This document shows positions 46,276 through 54,639 of a DNA stretch of 64,000 bases, in pieces (the stretch's first letter is position 1; every line of letters begins with the position of its first letter). The stretch comes from Flavobacterium rakeshii (GTDB lineage Bacteria > Bacteroidota > Bacteroidia > Flavobacteriales > Flavobacteriaceae). A program made the position numbers and the translations under genes. Under the pieces are notes generated by a model, which searched no databases, was not told where the DNA came from, and was given only the letters and a program-made list of their open reading frames with translations. The stretch spans positions 62,001 to 126,000 of the forward strand of contig NZ_WOWP01000045.1 in the NCBI RefSeq assembly GCF_009741375.1, in the 5' to 3' direction.

Positions 46276-47595
46276 TTAGTGATGATGGCCACCACCACCT
46301 TCACTCTTAATAAGGTGGCTTTGAATATAATAAGCTCCTTTAAGTACTATTTTAGCATGGTCGCCTATTTTTTGAAGCACTGTAACCTGTGTATACCCCA
46401 ACTGAGATGTACCGGTTTTCACCTCTATACGCTGAAAATGGTACATTTCCCCCTCTTCATCATGGTCATGACCATCATCGTGAGAATGCCTTTCGGCAGC
46501 ATCATGGTTATGGGTATCTTCATCGTCATGATGGTGTCCGTAATCATGTGAGTGACCTTCTTTTTCATCATGATGATGTTCCTCTTCTAAAACAAAAATG
46601 TATTCCCTTCCGTCTGCCTTTATAATAGCATCATTAGGTAGTGCCTGTACAGCCCTTTCTCCAACATCTATAAGTGCATTTACATACATACCCGCAATCA
46701 GCTTCTCCTCTTTATTCATAATATCAGCATGAACTGCAACCGACTTGGTATCATTTTCAAATGATTTACCTATGTTGAATATCTTACCTGTAATCTCGGT
46801 GTTACTCTGATTGGTTAGTACGAAACGTACATTTTGTCCGGGTTTAACTTTATACAGGTCTTTTTCATAAACCAAAAGATCCACGTGCAGTTGAGAATTA
46901 TCTACAATTGTAAGCAGTGGTTTACCAACCTCAGCATTAGCCCCAAGTGTAATATTGATTTCGGTAACGTGACCCGAAATTGGTGCTGTAATTGCCATAA
47001 TAGAGTTTACAGAACTTTTGCTTAGGTTAAGCATACTAAGCTGTTTATCAAGTGAATTGAATTTTGCTTTTTCGATTTCATAGTCCGACTTGGTACGCTG
47101 AAATACTTTTTTAGAGTTTACATTCTCCTCGCTTAATATCTTTTGTCTTTCATATTCCAACTCAAGGAACTGCAAATTGTTTTTTGCCGTAAGATAAGCC
47201 TCCTGTAAACGGGCAAATTCCGGACTCTCCAACACCGCCAGTACCTGACCTTTTTTAACCTCCTCGCCTTCTATTACCTTGATTGCGGTAACAATCCCGG
47301 TCATATGTACCGATACATCGGCCTGGTTTTGTGGCGGAAGCTTTGTATATCCATTAGCATTTATTACTTCGCTAAGATTTTTCATGGAATAGGTTCCTAA
47401 CTCAATGTCGGCTGCCTTAAACTGAGCCTCGTTAAGTTCTACCTCCTTAACTCCTGCTGCTTCCTCTTCATGGTTGTGTGCCTCTTCTGTCTGAACCTCG
47501 TTACTGTGCTCGTCATTTGTTTTCTTACCACAGCCTGTAAACAAAAAAGCGGCAGTAAGAGTATAAAGGGCTATATTAAATTGTATCTTTTTCAT
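46276..47595 (-). CDS. czcB: Heavy-metal RND efflux adaptor lipoprotein (CzcB/CusB type) with His-rich insert
   Basis: 439 residues with a lipoprotein signal (LYTLTAAFLFTGCGKK, lipid on Cys). The membrane-fusion layout is seen: lipoyl half (VHMTGIVTAIKVIEGEEVKKGQVLAVLES), helical hairpin (about 140-200), second lipoyl half (ITAPISGHVTEINITLGANAEVGKPLLTI), and beta-barrel. A His/Asp-rich segment of about 50 residues (HHDEKEGHSHDYGHHHDDED and following) interrupts the membrane-proximal region and would bind divalent metal; a shorter His-rich stretch occurs near the N-terminus (EEAHNHEEE) and the protein ends in HHH. It is six bases after the RND pump gene. Confidence 0.92.
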   Translation of the reverse strand: MKKIQFNIALYTLTAAFLFTGCGKKTNDEHSNEVQTEEAHNHEEEAAGVKEVELNEAQFKAADIELGTYSMKNLSEVINANGYTKLPPQNQADVSVHMTGIVTAIKVIEGEEVKKGQVLAVLESPEFARLQEAYLTAKNNLQFLELEYERQKILSEENVNSKKVFQRTKSDYEIEKAKFNSLDKQLSMLNLSKSSVNSIMAITAPISGHVTEINITLGANAEVGKPLLTIVDNSQLHVDLLVYEKDLYKVKPGQNVRFVLTNQSNTEITGKIFNIGKSFENDTKSVAVHADIMNKEEKLIAGMYVNALIDVGERAVQALPNDAIIKADGREYIFVLEEEHHHDEKEGHSHDYGHHHDDEDTHNHDAAERHSHDDGHDHDEEGEMYHFQRIEVKTGTSQLGYTQVTVLQKIGDHAKIVLKGAYYIQSHLIKSEGGGGHHH

Positions 47596-47601
47596 CTTAT
47601 G

Positions 47602-50600
47602 TTACTGATTTAATAGGTATTGCAGGTTAATCACTGCATTGTTGTGGTTGTTAATAGCATTAATGTAGTTTATCCTGATGTTAAGGGCCGTTTCCAGTCC
47701 CTGTACATATTCTACATAAGAAATATCTCCGTTAAGGTATGCCTTAGATGAATTATTGGAAATCACCTCTGCATTAGGCAACGCCGTAGTAATGTAATAA
47801 TTTACAAGCGACTGGAATGTTTCCAACTGATCCATTTGCTGGGTATATTGACTGCTTATTTGTTCCTGCAGGTAATCGGCCTGCATTTGTTGCATTTCGG
47901 CATTGGTTTTTGCCGCTTTTATCTTAGAGATATTATTACCCGCAAAAATAGGAATACCCACACCTACAGAGAATCCCTGAAACCTCAGGGCTCCGTCATA
48001 ATTAACCTCTGTACCGTTTACATCCTGCACACCTCTCATAGACTGTATAAAATAACCCGCTGTAAAATCAGGCCACAATACTGAACTCTCCACACGTTTA
48101 TTAGCCTTGGCAATTTCTACCTGTTGCAATGCCAGTTTGATATTAGCATTATCCTTTATACGTGCCGAATCGGTCACTTTAAAAGCCGCCAAAGCTGTGA
48201 AGGTGGTATCGGCTATCGTAAAGTCTTCTTTAAGGTTTAGCAGTACCTTTAGCTTTGATTTCTCTACTTTAAACATTGCCTCATATTGCAGTATTTGTTG
48301 CTCCAGTTCCTGTTGCTTGGCCAGTGCGGTAGTACTTTCCAGCGAACCGGTTTCACCTACCCTGAATTTTAAATCAGATGCTTTTACAAAACGCTGCATG
48401 TATTTATTATGCTCCTGTAATACCTTATTCAGTTCGTTATAATACAACAGGGCATTCCACGACTGGCGTATATTATATATAACCTGTTGTTTTGTTACAC
48501 CAAGCCTCATTTCTCCGGCTGTGGCATTTTCGTTTAGCAGTTTACGCTTGGCACCATACTGAAACGGACTAAACGTTTGGGATACGCTAAAATACTTGTC
48601 TTTTTCGTTGGTATTTACCTGCCCGAATGTACCTGTAATTTCAGTTTTAGGTAAGTCGTAAGCCGTACCTCTTAGCTGTACCTGCATTTCGCTATCCAGT
48701 ACCGAAGCCTGTATTCCCTTATTGCTTTCCAGTCCTATTGCAATAGCCTTATTCAGGTCCATTGGTTGGGTTTGTGCATTAGCCCCTGTAATTGAAAGCA
48801 ATAAGACCAAAACCATTATAGCCGTACCTTTATATTTTGATGAAAAACCTTTTTCAAAGTAATAATACAATATTGGCAGTACGATAAGGGTAAGTAAAGT
48901 AGCGGTTATAAGTCCGCCAATAACTACGGTTGCTAATGGTTTTTGTACCTCGGCTCCTGCACCCGTACTTAAAGCCATAGGAAGGAATCCCATTGAAGCT
49001 ACCGAAGCCGTAAGTATTACAGGGCGTAACCTTACTTTAGTACCTTCTTTAATTCGTTCATAAATATCATTCATACCCTGTTCTTTTAACTGGTTAAAGT
49101 AAGCTATCAATACAATTCCGTTTAGTACCGCAACACCAAATAGCGCGATAAACCCAACACCTGCCGATATACTGAAAGGCATATCACGAAGCCAAAGGGC
49201 AAACACTCCTCCAATAGCCGAAAGCGGTATGGCTGTGAATATTAACACCGACTGTTTAACCGACCTAAAAGTGAAATACAGTAAAATAAATATTAAGCCC
49301 AATGCTATTGGTACAGCTACCATAAGACGTTTGTTAGCCTCAACAAGGTTTTCAAACTGTCCGCCATAAGTAACATAATACCCTGCCGGAAGTTTTAGGT
49401 TAGCTTCCACTTTCTCCTGAATTCGGTTTACTACAGATTCCACATCGGCACCACGAACATTAAATCCAACCACAATACGTCTCCTGCCGTCTTCACGGCT
49501 TATCTGCATTGGCCCTTCCTCATATTTAATTTCGGCTACCTGACCTAAAGGTATTTGGTTTCCTGATGGTAACGGAATATACAATGATTTGATATTGTCT
49601 ATATCCTGCCTGCTCTCTTCTGAAAGGCGAACCACAAGATCAAAACGTTTCTCTCCCTCATATACCCTACCTGCAGCTTCTCCTGCAAATCCCATACGGA
49701 TAGCTCTGTTTAAATCGCCTATGTTTAGTCCGTATAGCGCAAGTCTGTCTTTGTTGTACCTTACTGTTATTTGAGGTAGTCCTGCAACTCTTTCGGCTCT
49801 GGCATCGGTAACACCTTCAACACCCTGTATAAGTTGCATTACATCTTCTCCTTTGCTTACAAGCATATCGATATCCTCACCAAATATCTTAATGGCAACA
49901 TCGCTTCTAACCCCTGTCATTAGTTCGTTCATACGCATTTGAACTGGTTGGGAAAACTCGGTAATGGCTCCCGGTATATTTTCAAGAACCTCTTCCATTT
50001 TTTCCATCAGTTCCTCTTTGGTATCTGCCGATGTCCATTCGTCCCTGTCTTTTAAAATAATCATCATATCCCCTGCTTCAATAGGCATTGGATCGGTAGG
50101 GATTTCGGCACTACCAATTTTGGTGACAATCATTTTAATTTCAGGAAAATTAGCTTTAAGGAGTTTCTCAGCTTTAGTGGTTGCCTCCACTTCCTGCGAC
50201 AACGAACTACCGGAAGCTATTATAAGGTGAGTAGCTATATCGCCTTCGTCCAGCGTGGGGATAAACTCCCCTCCAAGAGAATTGAAAATAAACAGTGTAA
50301 CTGCAAACAGGACAACTGCTGCACCTATTATAATTCCTTTTATTTTCAATGTCTTATCTAAAACCGGACGGTAAAAACCGTATATAGCATTTATAATTTT
50401 ATCACTAAAGTTTGGAGTGTGCCCCGTTACTTTTTTAAGCACCAGTGAACTCATCATAGGCACATAGGTTAACGATAGTAAAAATGCTCCTAATATGGCA
50501 AACGACACCGTTTGTGCCATTGGCCCGAACATTTTCCCTTCGGTACCTACAAGGGCAAGTATAGGCAGGTATACAATAAGTATTATGATTTCTCCAAAAG

Positions 50601-51942
50601 CGGCACTACTTCTTATTTTTGAAGACGCCTCATACACCTCTGCATTCATCTCATCTGCGGTAAGCACTGCTTTTTTCCTGGCTTCGAGCCTGTGGATAAT
50701 AGCCTCTACTATAATTACGGCTCCGTCTACTATAATACCAAAGTCAATAGCTCCTAAACTCATAAGGTTACCACTTACCCCGAAAATACGCATCATGGTT
50801 ATGGCAAATAGTAATGACAATGGTATTACCGAAGCCACTACAAGTCCTGCACGCCAGTTACCTAAAAGTAAAACCAGTACAAAAATCACAATCAATGCCC
50901 CTTCAATAAGGTTGGTACGCACGGTGCCTATGGCATTATCTACCAGTTTTGCCCTGTCTAAAAACGGTTCGATAGCTACACCTTCAGGAAGTGATTTTTT
51001 AATCTGCTCCATCTTTTCCTTCACACGGGTAACTACTTCTCCACTGTTCTCGCCTTTAAGCATCATTACCATACCACTTACCTCTTCTCCGTTACCGTCT
51101 TTAGTAACAGCGCCATAGCGGATACTGCTTCCTATTTTAACTTCGGCAACATCTCGCACCAGTATAGGAATACCGTTTTTGTTCTTTATAACTATTTTTT
51201 TAATGTCTTCTATACCGCTAACCATACCTATACCCCTAATAAAATAGGCATAAGGTTTTTTATCAATATAGGCTCCACCCGTATTTTCGTTATTGGATTC
51301 CAGTGCGGCAAAAATTTCCGAAAGGGTAACATTCATACTCTTTAGCCTGTCGGGCTCCACAGCAATTTCATATTGCTTTAAAAAGCCTCCCAGTGTATTT
51401 ACTTCGGCTACACCAGGCGTACCTGTTAACTGTGGTTTAATAATCCAGTCCTGTATGGTACGAAGCTCGGTAGCATCATATTTATCTTCATATCCTTTTT
51501 CAGGAAATACCACATATTGGTAAATTTCTCCCAGTCCCGTACTTATAGGAGCCATACTTGGAGTACCAAGGCTTTTAGGAATAACGTCCTCTGCTTCGCG
51601 TATCCTTTCGGAGATTTGGGCGCGTGCCCAGTATAAATCCACATCTTCCTCAAATACAACAGTTACAACACTTAACCCAAAACGACTTATGGAACGCAAC
51701 TCTACTATATTAGGAATAGACTTTACCGAAAGTTCTATAGGATAGGTTATAAACTGCTCTACATCCTGCGTGGCTAGTGAGGGCGAAGAGGTTATTATTT
51801 GTACCTGATTATTAGTAATATCAGGCAGGGCATCGATAGAGAGGTTTTTAAGTGAAAAAACTCCTACCACTATTAATGCTAATGTAAAAAGACCAACAAT
51901 AAATTTATTGTTGATGCTAAAATGAATAATCTTATCTAACAT
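47602..51942 (-). CDS. czcA: CzcA-type heavy-metal RND pump fused to TolC-like outer membrane domain
   Basis: 1446 residues. Residues 1 to about 1035 are a full RND proton antiporter of the heavy-metal class, with DFGIIVDGAVIIVEA in TM4, a motif pattern of divalent-cation pumps (Zn, Co, Cd or Ni) rather than Cu/Ag pumps. Residues about 1058-1446 are a TolC-like outer membrane factor (MDLNKAIAIGLESNKG, FSPFQYGAKRKLL, TTALAKQQELEQQILQYEA, ending LNIRINYINAINNHNNAVINLQYLLN). The joining segment AIMVLVLLLSITGANAQ looks like a signal peptide with an Ala-x-Ala site at 1054-1056, so the two halves might be cut apart after export. Similar fusions are known in Bacteroidota. Confidence 0.93.
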   Translation of the reverse strand: MLDKIIHFSINNKFIVGLFTLALIVVGVFSLKNLSIDALPDITNNQVQIITSSPSLATQDVEQFITYPIELSVKSIPNIVELRSISRFGLSVVTVVFEEDVDLYWARAQISERIREAEDVIPKSLGTPSMAPISTGLGEIYQYVVFPEKGYEDKYDATELRTIQDWIIKPQLTGTPGVAEVNTLGGFLKQYEIAVEPDRLKSMNVTLSEIFAALESNNENTGGAYIDKKPYAYFIRGIGMVSGIEDIKKIVIKNKNGIPILVRDVAEVKIGSSIRYGAVTKDGNGEEVSGMVMMLKGENSGEVVTRVKEKMEQIKKSLPEGVAIEPFLDRAKLVDNAIGTVRTNLIEGALIVIFVLVLLLGNWRAGLVVASVIPLSLLFAITMMRIFGVSGNLMSLGAIDFGIIVDGAVIIVEAIIHRLEARKKAVLTADEMNAEVYEASSKIRSSAAFGEIIILIVYLPILALVGTEGKMFGPMAQTVSFAILGAFLLSLTYVPMMSSLVLKKVTGHTPNFSDKIINAIYGFYRPVLDKTLKIKGIIIGAAVVLFAVTLFIFNSLGGEFIPTLDEGDIATHLIIASGSSLSQEVEATTKAEKLLKANFPEIKMIVTKIGSAEIPTDPMPIEAGDMMIILKDRDEWTSADTKEELMEKMEEVLENIPGAITEFSQPVQMRMNELMTGVRSDVAIKIFGEDIDMLVSKGEDVMQLIQGVEGVTDARAERVAGLPQITVRYNKDRLALYGLNIGDLNRAIRMGFAGEAAGRVYEGEKRFDLVVRLSEESRQDIDNIKSLYIPLPSGNQIPLGQVAEIKYEEGPMQISREDGRRRIVVGFNVRGADVESVVNRIQEKVEANLKLPAGYYVTYGGQFENLVEANKRLMVAVPIALGLIFILLYFTFRSVKQSVLIFTAIPLSAIGGVFALWLRDMPFSISAGVGFIALFGVAVLNGIVLIAYFNQLKEQGMNDIYERIKEGTKVRLRPVILTASVASMGFLPMALSTGAGAEVQKPLATVVIGGLITATLLTLIVLPILYYYFEKGFSSKYKGTAIMVLVLLLSITGANAQTQPMDLNKAIAIGLESNKGIQASVLDSEMQVQLRGTAYDLPKTEITGTFGQVNTNEKDKYFSVSQTFSPFQYGAKRKLLNENATAGEMRLGVTKQQVIYNIRQSWNALLYYNELNKVLQEHNKYMQRFVKASDLKFRVGETGSLESTTALAKQQELEQQILQYEAMFKVEKSKLKVLLNLKEDFTIADTTFTALAAFKVTDSARIKDNANIKLALQQVEIAKANKRVESSVLWPDFTAGYFIQSMRGVQDVNGTEVNYDGALRFQGFSVGVGIPIFAGNNISKIKAAKTNAEMQQMQADYLQEQISSQYTQQMDQLETFQSLVNYYITTALPNAEVISNNSSKAYLNGDISYVEYVQGLETALNIRINYINAINNHNNAVINLQYLLNQ

Positions 51943-52033
51943 CGATTTACTTTATTACTATAATGATTATAAAACAGCCTTAAAGGTTGGGATAAGGCCA
52001 TGCTGTTATAGCCGGTTCATCACCGGCACATCA

Positions 52034-52360
52034 TTATGCTAATTGGGGCGGCTGCCAGATGGAGCCAAAAAAATCGTGTTTAAGTGACTGGTAAAAGTTG
52101 GAAATATGTTTATTACCCTGCTTAGGGATAAAAAGTGAAAATTCTGTAATCTGATGTATAATTACAGCTGCAACACAGCTCCCGCAAATACAAAAAGGAG
52201 TACAAACCTCAATACCTACATGATAATCATCGCTAGCCTGAGTAATCTCAGTGCTCTGATTATTGTATAGGCTTGCATGCTCATCACTACACGGTATGAA
52301 CATCAGTATAAGAAGATATACCGACAGAACCTTTGTTACTATGTTCTTAGTGTGTTGCAT
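52034..52360 (-). CDS. Small exported hypothetical protein upstream of the metal pump (DUF6660-like)
   Basis: 108 residues with an N-terminal hydrophobic export signal (VTKVLSVYLLILMFIPCSDE) and a Cys-rich centre, IEVCTPFCICGSCVAAV, that could bind a metal or form disulfides. The C-terminus ends WQPPQLA. Small proteins of this kind precede CusA/CzcA operons in many Flavobacteriia, and I recall them under DUF6660, but I cannot check this. It lies 91 bases upstream of czcA on the same strand and is probably the first gene of the efflux operon. A role in metal sensing or delivery is inference. Confidence 0.65.
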   Translation of the reverse strand: MQHTKNIVTKVLSVYLLILMFIPCSDEHASLYNNQSTEITQASDDYHVGIEVCTPFCICGSCVAAVIIHQITEFSLFIPKQGNKHISNFYQSLKHDFFGSIWQPPQLA

Positions 52361-52491
52361 TGGGGTAAAAGTAATAAATAATTTTTCCCCCGCTCAATTA
52401 ATTATTCTTAAGAGTTGATTAATAAGATATTTTATATAAAAAACAAACCTTATAAATAATTTCTTACTTTAGCATCCAAACCACACTTACC

Positions 52492-54561
52492 ATGAGAAAA
52501 AATTATTTAAAAACACTTTTATTATCTGTTTCAATGTTTACTTTAGGTATTATTCCTAAAGCCCATGCACAGGATACTTATACTGTACAGTCAATAGCAC
52601 ATCAAACCTACAGTGCTTCTACAATCATTGATCTTCCTATAGATGACAGGTATTCTGACATTATAACAATTCCTTTCAATTTCACCTTTTTTGGAGAAGA
52701 ATACAATCAGTTTATTGTAAGTAATAACGGTTATATTGATTTTAGAACCGAACTCGCAACTACCGGCTCTTCTTACGATACATCTTATGGTATACCATCA
52801 GCAAGTTTTTCTGTTAAAAACTCTATACTGGCATGTTTTCATGATATGGATAATAGCAGTAATGAAGGTTCTATTACTTATGATATTACGGGTAATGCAC
52901 CCTATAGAAAGTTTGTATTAATTTTTGATAATCACCCTCATTTTTCAACTAACTGTTTTGAAAAACGTAGTAGTTTTCAAGTCATTTTGTATGAAACATT
53001 AAACATTATCGACGTACAAATTTTACGAAAAGATCTATGTGTAAGTTGGAATGGTGGTCGTGCTAATGTAGGAATTATTAATGATACCGGATTAGATGGT
53101 TATGCAGCACCGGGTCGAAATTCATGGCAATGGCAAGTTGAAGAAGGACATGGAGAAGGCTGGCGATTTACACCACAAAACATAACAAATGTATATACAT
53201 ATATAAAATGTGATACTGATGCTGATGGTATAGAAACATTTGATTTTACGTTAATGGTAAACGACCTTAACCCTAACACCGTTTTTTACTCAACTCAAAC
53301 AGATGCCATAAATCAAACTAACGCATTTACAGAAACCTATTACACTAACATAACTCCTTTTGAAGCAACAACTATATATGCACGATACAATGATGATATA
53401 ATACCTGTGGTACTAAATATGGCAGACTGTAACGAGCAATTTGACAATGATAACGTTGCAACCATTGATGAGGATTTGAATGGTGACGGAAATTTAGCTA
53501 ACGATGATACTGATAGTGACGGCATCCCTGATTTTTTAGACAGTGACGATGATAATGATATAATCCTTACTTCCTTTGAATCTGTTTTTGACGAAACTAA
53601 CAATGCTTATATTGATAGCGATACAGATGGTGTACCTGATTATTTAGACAACGATGATGATGGAGATGGTGTACCTACTGCACTGGAAGATTTTAATCAA
53701 AACGGAAGCCCGTTAGACGATGATAACGACAATGATGGGATTCTTAATTATTTGGATACTGATGATGATGGTGACGGAGTACTAACAGTTGATGAAGATT
53801 TGAACCTGAATGGTAATCCTGCAGATGATGATACTGATAATGATGGGATTCCTAACCATGTTGATAACGATGACGACGGTGATAATATACTTACAGTTAA
53901 TGAAGATGTAAATAATAATGATAATGTAGCAGATGATGATACTGACAACGACGGCATACCTAATTATTTAGACAATGATGATGATGGCGACAGTATACTT
54001 ACTATAGATGAAGATTTGAACCTGAACGGTAATCCTGATGATGACGATACTGACAATAATGGCGTACCTAATTATCTGGATATTGATGATGATGGTGATG
54101 GTATATTTACACCCAATGAAGATTTAAACAATAACAATGATTTGACAGATGATGACACTGATGACAACGGAATCCCTAACTATCTGGACAATGATGATGA
54201 TGGTGATGGTATACTCACTATAGATGAAGACATAAACCAGAACGGAGACCCTACTGATGATGACTCAAATAACAATAATATTCCTGACTATCTTGATTTC
54301 AACGAGGGGCTAAGTGTTAATGAAAATACGTTTAAAAATGATGTAAGGTTATACCCTAATCCTGCTTCAGGTATCCTTAATATAGATAATACTACCGGCA
54401 AAGAGATTGAAGATATTTCTATTTATTCCATTAACGGGGTTAAGGTACAGCAAAACCAAAACGTTAACCGCATTGATATATCTAACCTTCAAACAGGTAT
54501 ATATATTGTAAAAATGCTTGTAGATAATAAATCCTTTACTTATAAATTACTGAAAAACTAA
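52492..54561 (+). CDS. T9SS-exported protein with acidic calcium-binding (TSP3-like) repeats
   Basis: 689 residues. Signal peptide (LLLSVSMFTLGIIPKAHAQ), an N-terminal nidogen-like beta domain (about 30-240, with PFNFTFFGEEYNQFIVSNNGYIDF), a short Ig-like stretch, then about seven repeats (about 325-605) of the type DTDNDGIPNYLDNDDDGDG. Their dense Asp residues follow the thrombospondin type-3 calcium pattern. The C-terminal 75 residues (VRLYPNPASGILNIDN, ISIYSINGVKV, LQTGIYIVKML) are a type A T9SS sorting domain, so the protein is secreted or attached to the cell surface through the Por system. A role in adhesion is inferred. Repeats are similar at DNA level and may expand or contract. Confidence 0.9.
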   Translation: MRKNYLKTLLLSVSMFTLGIIPKAHAQDTYTVQSIAHQTYSASTIIDLPIDDRYSDIITIPFNFTFFGEEYNQFIVSNNGYIDFRTELATTGSSYDTSYGIPSASFSVKNSILACFHDMDNSSNEGSITYDITGNAPYRKFVLIFDNHPHFSTNCFEKRSSFQVILYETLNIIDVQILRKDLCVSWNGGRANVGIINDTGLDGYAAPGRNSWQWQVEEGHGEGWRFTPQNITNVYTYIKCDTDADGIETFDFTLMVNDLNPNTVFYSTQTDAINQTNAFTETYYTNITPFEATTIYARYNDDIIPVVLNMADCNEQFDNDNVATIDEDLNGDGNLANDDTDSDGIPDFLDSDDDNDIILTSFESVFDETNNAYIDSDTDGVPDYLDNDDDGDGVPTALEDFNQNGSPLDDDNDNDGILNYLDTDDDGDGVLTVDEDLNLNGNPADDDTDNDGIPNHVDNDDDGDNILTVNEDVNNNDNVADDDTDNDGIPNYLDNDDDGDSILTIDEDLNLNGNPDDDDTDNNGVPNYLDIDDDGDGIFTPNEDLNNNNDLTDDDTDDNGIPNYLDNDDDGDGILTIDEDINQNGDPTDDDSNNNNIPDYLDFNEGLSVNENTFKNDVRLYPNPASGILNIDNTTGKEIEDISIYSINGVKVQQNQNVNRIDISNLQTGIYIVKMLVDNKSFTYKLLKN

Positions 54562-54587
54562 CGCTTTTCATAAACAACGAAAAAGCA

Positions 54588-54627
54588 AAAAATCCCCACA
54601 ATACAATTAAGTGCTGTGGGGATTTTT
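54588..54627. terminator. Bidirectional terminator between T9SS protein gene and metE
   Basis: A 13-bp perfect stem, AAAAATCCCCACA (54588-54600) with TGTGGGGATTTTT (54615-54627), and A/T tails on both sides, between two convergent genes. Confidence 0.92.
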
Positions 54628-54639
54628 ATTAAAAACAAT

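Noticed and set aside
50495..51118. 207-codon plus-strand open frame
   Set aside because: It is antisense to the intact CzcA pump gene, has the low-complexity Ser/Thr/Ile composition of a reverse-frame shadow, and shows no family motif.
53460..54300. Regularly repeated DNA that could suggest a CRISPR-like or tandem repeat array
   Set aside because: The repeats are in frame, code for Asp-rich TSP3-like calcium motifs, vary between copies as coding repeats do, and have no constant spacers.
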